A program made the position numbers and the translations under genes. 55,882 bases of DNA. It comes from Bacillota bacterium. Its GTDB lineage: Bacteria; Bacillota; Clostridia; Lachnospirales; Cellulosilyticaceae. Shown in pieces: positions 33,841 to 43,263 of the stretch. The DNA lies in assembly GCA_023393125.1 (NCBI GenBank), contig JAEWMQ010000069.1, forward strand, positions 1-55,882, written 5' to 3'. Under the pieces are notes generated by a model. The model was not told the origin of the DNA. It saw nothing but the letters and a program-made list of their open reading frames with translations, and ran no database searches. Within the stretch, counting starts at the first letter, position 1. Every line of letters starts with the position of its first letter.

Positions 33841-34680
33841 ATGAAAAGAAAGAATTTAATTAAGGTAATGGTAATTCTATTAATGGTAGTGATGGCAATA
33901 CCTATGTTAGCAGCAACTGCCAACATTAGAGTAGTGGTAAATGGAGAAAAAGTAGTGTTTCCTGATGCACAGCCCTATGTGGATAGCAGTAAACGTATCT
34001 TGATTCCAGTCAGATTTGTCAGTGAAGAATTAGGTGCAAAAGTAGATTGGGATCTAGCCAATCAGAAGGTAACTATAACGGATAGTAGTCATACAGTTGT
34101 ATTAATCATTGGGAAAAAGCAAATCACAGTAAATGGTAAAACAAAAACTCTAGATACAGCTGCAAGCGTAAAAAATTCTAGAACCTATGTACCTATTCGC
34201 TTTGTAAGTGAAGCATTAGGGGCTACTGTGGAATGGGATAGCAAGGGAAAGAGCGTTTACATTAATACCAATGGGAAACCTATTGTGAAAGATAAAGCTT
34301 TAGAATATAGAGGGTTTAGTTATGTACTAGAAGAGGGGGATGAATATAATCCAGCAGGACAGTACGGAGATGAATTTGTTATGACAAAAGCTATGGCAAC
34401 AATAGTTTTTATACGAGATGAAAATAATCCTCTTACATTAACGCTACAAGCCAGTTGGGAGATGGTAGGAGGAGACTTTTATAAACAATGTGAAGAACTA
34501 GAAGAAGTCCTAAGTCAACAGATTAGTAAGTCATGTGTAGACCAAATTATGGCATATGTTTATAAGAAGATAGCACATGAAATTCGATTAAATAAAAAAG
34601 AATTTAGTGATTCTAATTATAGGATTACAGTAATTTCCAATCCTAATTCAGTAGTAGAACTTGATATTTATGAAAAATAG
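33841..34680 (+). CDS. Secreted stalk-domain protein (copper amine oxidase N-like), cassette 1
   Basis: A 279-residue exported protein. Signal peptide (1-24, MVVMAIPMLAATA), then two copies of the stalk fold: RVVVNGEKVVF...RILIPVRFVSEELGAKVDWD and RTYVPIRFVSEALGATVEWD (about 30-145). The domain is a wall-exposed beta fold common in clostridial secreted proteins; no oxidase domain is present. The C-terminal part (about 155-279) is unique to this locus and recurs in decayed form at 40528 and intact at 54654. It precedes the large secreted gene and the WXG100 effector genes in each cassette, so an accessory role in effector delivery or wall passage is inferred. GGGGGATTC precedes the ATG. Confidence 0.8.
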   Translation: MKRKNLIKVMVILLMVVMAIPMLAATANIRVVVNGEKVVFPDAQPYVDSSKRILIPVRFVSEELGAKVDWDLANQKVTITDSSHTVVLIIGKKQITVNGKTKTLDTAASVKNSRTYVPIRFVSEALGATVEWDSKGKSVYINTNGKPIVKDKALEYRGFSYVLEEGDEYNPAGQYGDEFVMTKAMATIVFIRDENNPLTLTLQASWEMVGGDFYKQCEELEEVLSQQISKSCVDQIMAYVYKKIAHEIRLNKKEFSDSNYRITVISNPNSVVELDIYEK

Positions 34681-34692
34681 GGGGAGATGCAT

Positions 34693-37413
34693 GTGAAGCA
34701 AAGAATTAAAAAGTATATAGCTTCCTTTATGATGGTGTGTCTATTGATAACAAGCATACCCGCTAATACATTGGCAAGTAAAGCATTTATAAGTGCAGAT
34801 GAGTTGTTATCAATAATTAATGAAGATATAAAGACATTATATAAGAGTGCAAATTATTATAGAGAGAGTATTAACCTAGATGGAAGGACTTTAGCTCTAA
34901 ATAGGGACTTCTTAGAAGCAGGTGTGCCATATGCTAATGCAATTGAGCAAGAAGGAATAGGTGGCATTAATCAAGACATTTATAGAAAATTTCGATTACC
35001 CTATGGGAGTAGATTTACGATTAGTCCCCACAAGCAAGAAGGGCAAGAAGAATATTATGGTTACAGCCCAGAAGGAAGTTTGGTGGAAAATCCTAATTAT
35101 CATTGGAACTCATGGGATGGAGAGCTCATAGAAAATAGGACTTATGTGAAAGCACCCTGGAATAATAAAGATAAGGTAAGTGTGAGGCAAGTATGTACAA
35201 GCTATTTTAATAGTAAGAGAAATGTTACCTACACATGCCCAAATGGGGAAAAGAAAACACTGGCAGCTGCTATCCAAACAGGGATGAATATACGCTATGG
35301 GGATAAACCAGCTTCAGAAGCTGTATATAAGAGCTTTAGTACTCAGAGAGTCTATAATAAAGGAGAAAGGCCTAGTCAAGGTGGTGAGTGGATAGAATAT
35401 GTGGATATTGCCCAGCCACCCACTTATTATTCTTGGGGGCAAGGCTATCTTTATTTCGATGATGGGACAAGATATATGGGCGTTGATATTGCACCTTATT
35501 GTTTGGTAGCAAGTGATTTAAGTATTAACTTTGATGGGCCCTTGCCAGGAAAAACAAAAAATGGGGAAGAGGTTGAGATAGTAGCTCATAGTAATTCAAA
35601 TTTTAAAAAAGATATAGAAACCTGCTATCGTTGGACAGTAGTTGGAGCTACTACTGGTACCAAAGTACAAGATGGTGAATATAAGCTATATGATGAAGCA
35701 GTTAGTTACAATGGAGAATGCACTATACCCGCACCTAATAAGCAGGCTTTATTTAAGGTGAAGTTTATCATGCCAGAAGAACCCGTAGTAGTTACCCTAG
35801 AAGTTAATTATAAGGCACCTTATGTAGATGAAGGTGATTATGAAAATAATAAAATTACCTATAAGGTTGAATGGCAGCCTTACATAAAAACAGAGACAGA
35901 CTATGTTCTAGAGTATGATGAATTAACCAAACAAGTAGAAGGTCCTATTGCTAAAAGTGGCAGTAGTGCGTCTATTATCTTACCAAAAGGAGATTGGAAT
36001 GGAGAAGCAAGTGGTGGGTTAAATGTTTCTATTGATAATCCAGAGTCTGCAATAAATGGAGCAACCATTAAAGAAGGCACTAATGAACCTGTAAGTGGAG
36101 AGGTGACATCAGCCACTAGAAATCCTATTTTGACAGGAACCATTAAACGTTCAGACTTTGGGGATGACCCAGATAATTATTATGCATCAAACAGTAAAGA
36201 CCCTGTTGTAAAGTCATTAAAATCAAGCTTTAAAGGGAAGATGCAAAGACCATGGAAAGATACTTACTATGTACGAGAGCCCTACACAGGAAGTGATGGG
36301 AAACAACACTATAGAGATGTCAAGCATGAAGATACAGGAACTAGTACAGGGGACTTTGTACCAGGAGAGAACCTCATTACAGTAACAGCAAGAATTTATA
36401 ATGGCAGGGATAAGATGCCACACGTAGCAGCAAGAGATTTTAAGAAAGAGATAGATGATAATACGTATACTTCTTTAGCCAAAACCATATGGTGGGAAAG
36501 TGAGAAGTACCCTATGCTGGTTCAACGTTGGATGAAGCATGTTTTTCTGACTGAGCCAGAAGAGTATGAAGCAATACAGGGGCAGTATAAACGCATCTTT
36601 ACTCAGCAAAATAAGGCAACAATTGAGTGGGGCATTAATAAGAGTATGAGTAGTATTTATGAGGAAGACTTAAATAGTGCTAAGAGAAAGAGTACTAATA
36701 AATCAGATTATCCCCATGTTCCCTTTGCAACAGATAGAGATTTACAACGTCAATATAAGTATCCTTTTAAATCAGGTTACTATTTTAATCCAGCAGGAGA
36801 ATATACATTTACCATACGTACAGAAATCTATAAAGATGAAGATAAGGAAACGCAGGAGCATAAGGAACTTGTAGATAAAGTGTTACAAAGTTTTAATTAT
36901 GGCTCTAATATGACCTATGTAGACAAGGGTTCTAACTATCAGTTGAAGTTAGAAATAGATGATCCCACAGCAACAACAGCAGCAGATGGTTTGCTAGGAA
37001 TACAGAGGAACTATACTAAAGTAATAAGCTATGAATTAGAGCATAGTCCTAATTCGACAGGTTCTACGCATCCCTATTTTAAAGAAATTTTAGAAGGATA
37101 TAAGGATTCAAATACTCAAAGTAGTGAATCTAACTATAAGTATATAGAGTATATACAAGATGGACAACATATTTATAAAGTAATAGAAGAAACTTTAGTA
37201 ACCGTAACGGTGAACCCAAGTAATAAAAAGTGTTATACCTTTGGTGGTATGAAAAATGGCAAGTATTATATGACAGCATGGTTAAATGATGTAGATGTAT
37301 CAAGTATTACTAATGTACCAGGAATGACACTAAAAGGTGTTAATACAGAAAAGCAACTTGATGAGATAGCACTTCAAGTTCACGGTTCTATGTATGATGA
37401 CTTAAATAATTAA
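34693..37413 (+). CDS. Large secreted protein of unknown function (about 906 aa)
   Basis: No family is recognised. A GTG at 34693 is preferred since GGGGGAG ends 6 bases before it; an ATG at 34687 in the same frame is too close. A Sec signal peptide (about 1-28, MMVCLLITSIPANTLAS) leads into a mature protein rich in Tyr, Trp, Asn and Thr with beta-sandwich character, a CPNGEKK cysteine segment near residue 180, and a second Cys pair in CYRW and GECTIP. There is no membrane anchor or sorting signal, so it may associate with the wall. Its last residues (VHGSMYDDLNN) reappear in a remnant at 40753-40861, showing it belongs to the repeated cassette. It lies between the stalk protein and the WXG100 gene. 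Confidence 0.72.
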   Translation: MKQRIKKYIASFMMVCLLITSIPANTLASKAFISADELLSIINEDIKTLYKSANYYRESINLDGRTLALNRDFLEAGVPYANAIEQEGIGGINQDIYRKFRLPYGSRFTISPHKQEGQEEYYGYSPEGSLVENPNYHWNSWDGELIENRTYVKAPWNNKDKVSVRQVCTSYFNSKRNVTYTCPNGEKKTLAAAIQTGMNIRYGDKPASEAVYKSFSTQRVYNKGERPSQGGEWIEYVDIAQPPTYYSWGQGYLYFDDGTRYMGVDIAPYCLVASDLSINFDGPLPGKTKNGEEVEIVAHSNSNFKKDIETCYRWTVVGATTGTKVQDGEYKLYDEAVSYNGECTIPAPNKQALFKVKFIMPEEPVVVTLEVNYKAPYVDEGDYENNKITYKVEWQPYIKTETDYVLEYDELTKQVEGPIAKSGSSASIILPKGDWNGEASGGLNVSIDNPESAINGATIKEGTNEPVSGEVTSATRNPILTGTIKRSDFGDDPDNYYASNSKDPVVKSLKSSFKGKMQRPWKDTYYVREPYTGSDGKQHYRDVKHEDTGTSTGDFVPGENLITVTARIYNGRDKMPHVAARDFKKEIDDNTYTSLAKTIWWESEKYPMLVQRWMKHVFLTEPEEYEAIQGQYKRIFTQQNKATIEWGINKSMSSIYEEDLNSAKRKSTNKSDYPHVPFATDRDLQRQYKYPFKSGYYFNPAGEYTFTIRTEIYKDEDKETQEHKELVDKVLQSFNYGSNMTYVDKGSNYQLKLEIDDPTATTAADGLLGIQRNYTKVISYELEHSPNSTGSTHPYFKEILEGYKDSNTQSSESNYKYIEYIQDGQHIYKVIEETLVTVTVNPSNKKCYTFGGMKNGKYYMTAWLNDVDVSSITNVPGMTLKGVNTEKQLDEIALQVHGSMYDDLNN

Positions 37414-37439
37414 ACAAAAGACTACTAGACAGGTGATGC

Positions 37440-37487
37440 AAAGGGACTATAGACAGGATGATTTACATATAGTCTCTTTGTGTTTTT
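37440..37487 (+). terminator. Terminator before the WXG100 gene of cassette 1
   Basis: AAAGGGACTATA pairs with TATAGTCTCTTT (one wobble), followed by GTGTTTTTATT. The right arm is part of the block repeated at 55463-55554. Confidence 0.8.
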
Positions 37488-37560
37488 ATTGTTAAAGAAG
37501 AGAAATATAAAAGACACTATAATATAGCATTACAAGAGAATAATGATTGAGGAGGGAAGA
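37469..37560 (+). repeat. Conserved WXG100 leader, copy in cassette 1
   Basis: About 92 bases that reappear with few changes at 55463-55554, both directly before a WXG100 gene. Conserved parts include GTTAAAGAAGAGAAATATAA, the -10-like TATAAT (37518-37523) and TGAGGAGGG. There is no good -35 at 17 bases, so an activator or special sigma factor may act here. Confidence 0.75.
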
Positions 37561-37563
37561 TTG

Positions 37564-37857
37564 ATGGCGGCGCCAGAAGAAATTCTAAGCTTAAAACGAA
37601 CAATAAAGCAGAAAGCTTCTCAGGTTAAAGATAAAGAGGATATTACAAAACAAATTGTAAATAGTATGACATCTTGGTGGGAAGGATGTGCTGCGGATAC
37701 TTTTATCGAAAAATATAGTTTAGTTATGAGTAAAATGAAAGAAATCTATAGTGAGTCTAGTAAATTAGAACAAGATTTAAATGAGCTATCATCAAATGTA
37801 GCCAAAGCTATAGTAGAAAGAGAAGCAGCTAAAAAAAGGGCCATGAAAGGCAAGTAA
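37564..37857 (+). CDS. WXG100-like protein, cassette 1
   Basis: A 97-residue helical hairpin with SWWEGCAADTF at the turn (about residue 34-44). GGAGGGAAGATTG precedes the ATG at 37564; in-frame upstream codons lack a ribosome site. It lies 19 bases before the lipoprotein and lipase genes. Small helical partners next to a toxin are needed for export of LXG and reverse-lipase effectors in Staphylococcus and Streptococcus, so this is probably the lipase's chaperone-like partner. It differs from the machine's own WXG100 pair, with an unusual Cys after WEG. Confidence 0.85.
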   Translation: MAAPEEILSLKRTIKQKASQVKDKEDITKQIVNSMTSWWEGCAADTFIEKYSLVMSKMKEIYSESSKLEQDLNELSSNVAKAIVEREAAKKRAMKGK

Positions 37858-37876
37858 ACAAGTAGGGGAGAATACT

Positions 37877-38647
37877 ATGAGTGCAGTGACAATGCGGAAA
37901 CTGATATTAGGAGGAATGATCATGATGATGGCAATAGGACAAACGGGGTGTGGCATGTCAAATCAAAAGGCAGAGAAAATAATTCTAGAGAAATTAGAAC
38001 AGAAGTACGGAGAGCCTTTTGTAGTAGCAGCAATAGGAGAAAGTTGGGGAGCTATGAATAGTAGTACAATTAAAGGCAACTGCTACCCAGAAGCTGATAG
38101 TAGTAGAAGATTTCAAGTGGAAATTAACAGAAATACAGAAATAGTATATGACAAATATCTCAATGAGGTAGTGGGTAAGAATGAGGAAGAAAGTATAGAG
38201 GCTCTAGTAAAACAAGTATGGGAAGATAGTATTATACAGGTAAGTAATGACACTGGAATGGTGTATCCAGAAGAAAGCAACAAAGAGATGACATTTAAAG
38301 AGTTCTTAGAATTATACCCAAATGATTGGCAGATGGTTTTTATATATATTAAGGGAAAAGTAAATGTAGATATAGAAGAAGAATTAAATAAATATAATAA
38401 ATTAGCACAATTATTTGTTGATAAAGGTTATATAAAGACACATATTAGCATTAATTATTTGTCCGAACAAGGCTATGAAAGATGCAATAGGCTTATAGAA
38501 GAAGTCTATAGTGTAATATATTATATCGATACAAATTATCCAGACGATTATTATTGCCCTATTGGTATAAGAATAAATAAAGATGGGAGTATTAAAGACA
38601 ATAAAGAACAGTGGATTAAGAACTTAGAGAGCTATAACACCAAATAA
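37877..38647 (+). CDS. Lipoprotein, candidate immunity factor for the lipase
   Basis: A 256-residue protein with a lipoprotein-type leader (MRKLILGGMIMMMAIGQTGC, Cys at about residue 25), so it would be anchored outside the membrane. The rest is acidic with no known domain. AGGGGAGAA precedes the ATG. It lies between a WXG100 partner and a lipase toxin. In the staphylococcal TslA system the self-protection protein TilA is an anchored lipoprotein next to the lipase, so the same role is inferred here from position, leader type and size. Confidence 0.55.
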   Translation: MSAVTMRKLILGGMIMMMAIGQTGCGMSNQKAEKIILEKLEQKYGEPFVVAAIGESWGAMNSSTIKGNCYPEADSSRRFQVEINRNTEIVYDKYLNEVVGKNEEESIEALVKQVWEDSIIQVSNDTGMVYPEESNKEMTFKEFLELYPNDWQMVFIYIKGKVNVDIEEELNKYNKLAQLFVDKGYIKTHISINYLSEQGYERCNRLIEEVYSVIYYIDTNYPDDYYCPIGIRINKDGSIKDNKEQWIKNLESYNTK

Positions 38648-38662
38648 GGGGGAGGGAATATA

Positions 38663-40456
38663 ATGGCAAACGAAGTTTCAGAAGTTGATATAAATAAAAT
38701 ATCCTCATTAGCCTATGTGGGGGTAGCAGATAATCCAAAAAGTGATATATACACTGAATATAAGATGAATAATGAAGAAATAGATGTAGGTACCATTATA
38801 GATTATTATCTAGGTCAAGGGGAATATGAGGGTGATACAGAAGGCAAACAAATTCTAGAAGACCGTTTTGATAGCAAAATAGGGGGAGAGTTAGAATACG
38901 ACTTATGGATTAAGTATTTAAACGAACTAAATGAAAATCCAGAATGTAGGTCATGGAAGATTAGTAATATCAAGTTAGAAAATGGTGCAGACGGTCAGTC
39001 TGATTCAGGAACACTAACAAAAGATGGGTATATTAAAGATTGTGGATTCGCAGCGTGTGTTGTAGAAACTTCGCCAGGGGTAGCGGTTGTAGCATTTAGA
39101 GGAAGCGAACCACTAGGAAAGCCACAGTATATCAATGATTGGCATAATAATAGTCAAACTGCATATATGGAAGAGAATGCCCAAGAGAAGGCGGCTAAGA
39201 AGTACATAACAGATCTAGAAGGCAAGCTTGAGCATATAGGTAAGCTATACATTACAGGACATTCATTAGGTGGGCATTTAGCGTTGTATGCTAGCTTTAA
39301 TATTCCACCAGGGTTAGAAGAAAAATTAGTGTCTGCCACAACCTTTGCTGCCCCTGGTTTTAATAAAGAGACAATAGATAGATATCAAGATGTGATTGAT
39401 AGATTGATAGCAGAAGGAAAGATGAAAGAATACCAAAATTACCTGGATCCAGTAGGTTCATTATTATATAATCCAACAACACCTATTTATTTACAGTCGA
39501 ATAATCCATCAGCAGATCCTTTTAGTAACCACTCCAATTTTTTATTGCAGCTTAATCAAGATGGAAGTGGCTTTGAAGAAGTGGAAGAAAAAAGTATGCT
39601 GTGCCGTTTTATACATGATATGACCATAGGTTTTGAAGCACTTCCAAATTTCTTAAAAGAAGGTTTAGTTGAGACTGTATTTAGTATATGGAATGGAAAG
39701 ATAGATGTAGTAGATGTGGTAACAGGTGTATTAGCAGCAGGAATAGTAATGGTGGGAGTATTAGCAATAGGCCCACTTTTTTTTATAGTAGGGACCATAG
39801 CTGCCATTATAGAGGTTGCAGCTGTTTTACTTGTGATAGGTAACTTAACAAAGCTATGGCAGATGTTAGAAGAGAGATTTGAAACCATTAAAAATGCTGT
39901 AGAAGACTATTTAAATCAAAAAGTTAATGAACTCCTAGAATTTTTTAGTAGTATTCCAGATACCTGTGGAAAAGCTCTGGCTGCAATAGGTGATTGGGTG
40001 AAAAAACAGTTTAAAAAGGCGATAGAAGATACAATAACAATAACTATGATCATATTTAATTCTATTAAAGCTATAAGGAAGATACAAAAGAAGATACAAA
40101 AGGTAAAGCCTATAGAAGCAGCTGGAATGGCTATAGTAATAGGCAGTGGCTTAATGTTAGTAGAACTAGAGAGGCTAAAAGATTTAGGAAAGAAAGTAGA
40201 CGACTTTAAAGGGAGTCATAAAAACAATATGAAGAATATAGTTTCATCTACAAGAAGCATAAATAATAGAATGGCGTCAAAGTATAATGAATACTATGTG
40301 CAGCAAACAGCAAGAAAAATAGAGGCTAGATGTAGTGAGATAGAAAAGAGAATGAAAGAAGTAGAAGAAATATTAGAAGGGTTAGTATCAGGGGTTAAAA
40401 ATGCAGGAAAGGCCTATGCTTCTTTAGAAGCAGAAATATGTAAGCAACTTATATAA
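38663..40456 (+). CDS. Lipase effector with N-terminal catalytic domain (TslA-like layout)
   Basis: A 597-residue protein without signal peptide. Residues about 100-310 form an alpha/beta-hydrolase (lipase class 3 / Mbeg1-like): oxyanion-side VVAFRGSEPLG, nucleophile elbow GHSLGG (Ser201), Asp262 in LDPVGS and His290 in SNHSNF give the full triad. Residues about 340-400 are hydrophobic (LAAGIVMVGVLAIGPLFFIV, AAVLLVIGN), and the last 120 residues are coiled coil. A catalytic N terminus and helical C terminus reverse the order of LXG toxins and match that of TslA, a type VII phospholipase. With the WXG100 gene and lipoprotein just ahead, it is a candidate membrane-attacking toxin. GGGGGAGGG precedes the ATG. 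Confidence 0.78.
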   Translation: MANEVSEVDINKISSLAYVGVADNPKSDIYTEYKMNNEEIDVGTIIDYYLGQGEYEGDTEGKQILEDRFDSKIGGELEYDLWIKYLNELNENPECRSWKISNIKLENGADGQSDSGTLTKDGYIKDCGFAACVVETSPGVAVVAFRGSEPLGKPQYINDWHNNSQTAYMEENAQEKAAKKYITDLEGKLEHIGKLYITGHSLGGHLALYASFNIPPGLEEKLVSATTFAAPGFNKETIDRYQDVIDRLIAEGKMKEYQNYLDPVGSLLYNPTTPIYLQSNNPSADPFSNHSNFLLQLNQDGSGFEEVEEKSMLCRFIHDMTIGFEALPNFLKEGLVETVFSIWNGKIDVVDVVTGVLAAGIVMVGVLAIGPLFFIVGTIAAIIEVAAVLLVIGNLTKLWQMLEERFETIKNAVEDYLNQKVNELLEFFSSIPDTCGKALAAIGDWVKKQFKKAIEDTITITMIIFNSIKAIRKIQKKIQKVKPIEAAGMAIVIGSGLMLVELERLKDLGKKVDDFKGSHKNNMKNIVSSTRSINNRMASKYNEYYVQQTARKIEARCSEIEKRMKEVEEILEGLVSGVKNAGKAYASLEAEICKQLI

Positions 40457-40527
40457 CTATATAAATAAGGGGAGCGATTAAATTGTGTAATAGATCCAGA
40501 TTGACAAGTAAGTGAAACAAAGGATTC

Positions 40528-40740
40528 ATGATAGTACCTTATAGTGAGCAGTGTGACGAAGCAGAACAATTATTAAAATAAGTATTTTCAGAGTCAAAAG
40601 CCAAGGAAATAGTAGCTTATGTTAGAAAAAAACAAGGAAGAACAGATGCTTTACTTGATAAGAAGTTTTATGAGGCAAACTATGTAGTGATAGTAGGAGG
40701 AGAAAGAGCTACTGTTAATATAGATGTGAATAAAAAGTAA
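40528..40740 (+). pseudogene. Remnant of a stalk-domain protein C terminus (cassette 2)
   Basis: Translated from 40528, MIVPYSEQCDEAEQLLK, one in-frame TAA, then VFSESKAKEIVAYVRKKQ and NYVVIVGGERATVNIDVNKK. It aligns with the C-terminal domain of the stalk proteins at 33841 and 54654 (CEELEEVL..., NTENYIIEVNG). The signal peptide and stalk domains are lost. Together with the next remnant it shows that a third cassette of the same order once stood here. Confidence 0.78.
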
Positions 40741-40752
40741 TAAGTAGGGGAT

Positions 40753-40861
40753 GTAGGCGTATCAGAGATTACGATACCCAATCTAGTTGAAAGAAGGCGG
40801 TTACTTAGATCACATTCCAGTAACTGTAAAAGGATCTATGTACGATGACTTAAATAATTAA
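40753..40861 (+). pseudogene. Remnant of the large secreted protein C terminus (cassette 2)
   Basis: One frame reads VGVSEITIPNLVE and, after a frameshift, another reads LKEGGYLDHIPVTVKGSMYDDLNN, of which GSMYDDLNN plus stop is identical to the end of the protein at 34693. The following bases (TAAATAAAAAACTATTAGA) also match the 3' flank of that gene. It is what remains of a copy of about 2.7 kb. Confidence 0.75.
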
Positions 40862-41020
40862 ATAAAAAACTATTAGATTATAATGCTGCAGAAGCTAAAG
40901 AGGCTCAGTAGTAATCTAGTAATCTTTAAATTTTATGGGGCTTGTATATTTATTAGAAGCTAGATTAATAAACAATAGAGAAATTAGGGTGAAAAATAAA
41001 AGATAGGAGAGATAAAGTAG

Positions 41021-41302
41021 ATGAGTAACCTATCATGGATTAAAAGTTCTATTAATAATAGTATGCTAGAAATTGGAAGGAAATCCAATGCATCTAAAAA
41101 TAGCATGAAATATACTAGAGAGTACTGGCAAGGGGAAGCCGCAGAGAGTTTTGAAGAAGCCTATGAAGTTTTGCAGAAAAAAGGCAATAATGCACATAGT
41201 GATTTTTCTACTTTACCAAGTAAGCTTGCTGCACTGCAATCTAGCATTAATGCAGCAGAAGAAGCAAAGAGAAGAGAATTACAAAGTAGGAAGAAAAAAT
41301 AG
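41021..41302 (+). CDS. WXG100-like protein, cassette 2
   Basis: A 93-residue helical hairpin, with EYWQGEAAESFEEAYE at the turn (about residue 35-50) and a basic tail (KRRELQSRKKK). AGGAGAGATAAAG precedes the ATG. It lies 32 bases before a 639-residue toxin, as expected of a partner that co-folds with the toxin's N-terminal domain for export. It resembles the protein at 55555 (same basic tail) more than the machine pair. Confidence 0.88.
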   Translation: MSNLSWIKSSINNSMLEIGRKSNASKNSMKYTREYWQGEAAESFEEAYEVLQKKGNNAHSDFSTLPSKLAALQSSINAAEEAKRRELQSRKKK

Positions 41303-41334
41303 GAATATAACCTAAGTAGCTAGAGGAGGGGAGT

Positions 41335-43254
41335 ATGCAAAATAAAATAGTATCAGATACTGATGTTATAAAGGAGTTAAGGGGAAAGATAGGAGACTAT
41401 ACTGGCTATGCTACAAGGCAGTATAATACCAGTTGTAATAGTATTATAAGGCAGATGGATAGCTTGATTTCTAAGTATAGTGGAGAAGAATACGGTGGCG
41501 ATGTGGTTGCAAAAGCAAGACAAATCAAGCAAATAGCCAGTAGTGTATTAAGATATAACACAGATTTTATGAAGCAAAGTGAAAAGATTTTAAGTGGTTT
41601 AAAGCTTGTTGTGAACCAGTATAATGCTACAGAAAATGAATGTATAGGTTTAGTGAAGAAAATAACACTAAGTAAACCTAGTGTTAGGATTATGGAAAAA
41701 GGAATCAACAATTTTCAAACCTCAATGAAGCAAAGCTTTACTAAAGAGAACGTTGAAGAGCTAGCTAACTTATGGGAAAATATGTTTAAAGAGTATAATA
41801 AGATTAGAGAAGACGCTTTGGAAGATTTAAGAGAACGACTAGCAAATGGGAATTTACCACCATTAACAGAAGAAGGACTTCTTTTTTATGAACAATTACC
41901 TAGTATACTGAGTGAATTAGGAATAAGTCTCAAACCTAAGGAGCAAGCTAACTTACTTTCGTGCTTACATATAAAAGGAACAGTAGAAGTAATAGATTTA
42001 AAGCGCTTTGGTTTAACAACTGAAAGTGGTATAGACGAAAAGCAATTAAGTGAACTAAGTAAAGTCATTACCTTAAAGTATGATGAAAACTATTATAAAG
42101 AGAAAAAAGCAGAAGAACTAGTGAGTAAGTTAGAGTTATTTAATCGTTTTATAGAAGATGTCAATATGAACGCTATTGCTATAGGTGAAGCAGGAGTAGA
42201 CCTAGGAGTAGATATGGTAATAGGAGCATATAAGCTGGGAATTGAACCAGCCGCAAGATTAGGAGACTTATTTGTAGCTTGGAACCTTAAGAACTTAGGG
42301 ATAATACCACAAGAAGCATTTGATAATAAATACAATGATTATTGTACTTATGCGGATAATCTAACTAGTGGTCTAGGAGGAGCATTAACCAATGTATTTA
42401 ATACTAACCTAGAAGAAAATACACTTTTAAGTCCTATTTATTACACTTTCACAGGCTTTTGGGAATACATAAAAGGCAATATGACACATGAAGAGACGGT
42501 AGAGTACTTCAAAAGGGTCATAGAATCTATACTTATAGTAGAAGGTGGAGTAAAAGCCTTAGAAAAGGGTTATACCATAGTCAAAAAAAAGCTACCTACA
42601 ACCCCGGCTACAGGAGCAGTGGAAGGATTAAATCAAGTAGATGACATTGTAAAGATAAGCGATGATATAATAAGGTATGAGAAGTATTGGGACGACCTAG
42701 TGAAAAGAACAGATGATATTCCACCTAACTGGACACCAGATGAATATCAAAAATACTTAAATGCTACAGAAAAGGTAGATGCAGAATTAGCACTAAAGAA
42801 AATAGATGCAGGTGAGTTAATAGAAGCTAGGAGAAATGCATTAAATGAGGCATTAAATGAGGGAGCGGGTAAGTCTGTAAAACAGCAAATGTTAGAAACA
42901 CAAAGTGCAGAATTATGGGGCACACTTCCTGATGGGACTAATCAAGGAGTAAAGCATTTTGCTGACTACTGGGAAAAGTATCCAGATAGGATTCCATCCT
43001 TAGAAGAACGTTTGGGTGCAAATGCAGGAGATTTTGCTAATAATGTGGAAGGATTTAATAATTTTACTAATCAAGCTCAGAATGTTATTAATAATGCCAC
43101 TGCTAATGGAACGGTAAGACAAGTTAATGGTAAGACAATATATTATGTTGATGGTGTGACAAAAGCTAAAAAAGGTGTAGTTGTAATATGTAAAGATGGC
43201 AAGGTTCAGTCGATGATGCCAAGTGATATAAAATCTTTTAATAAATTGCAATAG
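41335..43254 (+). CDS. Polymorphic type VII effector with C-terminal toxin module
   Basis: A 639-residue protein. Residues 1-220 are long helices resembling the LXG-type export domain (IRQMDSLISKYSGEEYGGDV). Residues about 225-510 are a middle region shared with the copy at 51903. From Gly512-Lys513 the sequence is unique: a toxin module of about 125 residues with VKHFADYWEKYPDRIPSLEERLG and NGKTIYYVDGVTKAKKGVVVICKDGK (broken up: NGKTIYYVDGV, GVVVICKDGK). The end looks like a small nuclease of the BECR type, a weak guess. The immunity gene follows after 9 bases. GAGGGGAGT precedes the ATG. It is the only full-length polymorphic toxin of this family in the window. Confidence 0.78.
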   Translation: MQNKIVSDTDVIKELRGKIGDYTGYATRQYNTSCNSIIRQMDSLISKYSGEEYGGDVVAKARQIKQIASSVLRYNTDFMKQSEKILSGLKLVVNQYNATENECIGLVKKITLSKPSVRIMEKGINNFQTSMKQSFTKENVEELANLWENMFKEYNKIREDALEDLRERLANGNLPPLTEEGLLFYEQLPSILSELGISLKPKEQANLLSCLHIKGTVEVIDLKRFGLTTESGIDEKQLSELSKVITLKYDENYYKEKKAEELVSKLELFNRFIEDVNMNAIAIGEAGVDLGVDMVIGAYKLGIEPAARLGDLFVAWNLKNLGIIPQEAFDNKYNDYCTYADNLTSGLGGALTNVFNTNLEENTLLSPIYYTFTGFWEYIKGNMTHEETVEYFKRVIESILIVEGGVKALEKGYTIVKKKLPTTPATGAVEGLNQVDDIVKISDDIIRYEKYWDDLVKRTDDIPPNWTPDEYQKYLNATEKVDAELALKKIDAGELIEARRNALNEALNEGAGKSVKQQMLETQSAELWGTLPDGTNQGVKHFADYWEKYPDRIPSLEERLGANAGDFANNVEGFNNFTNQAQNVINNATANGTVRQVNGKTIYYVDGVTKAKKGVVVICKDGKVQSMMPSDIKSFNKLQ

Positions 43255-43263
43255 GAGGAGAAA

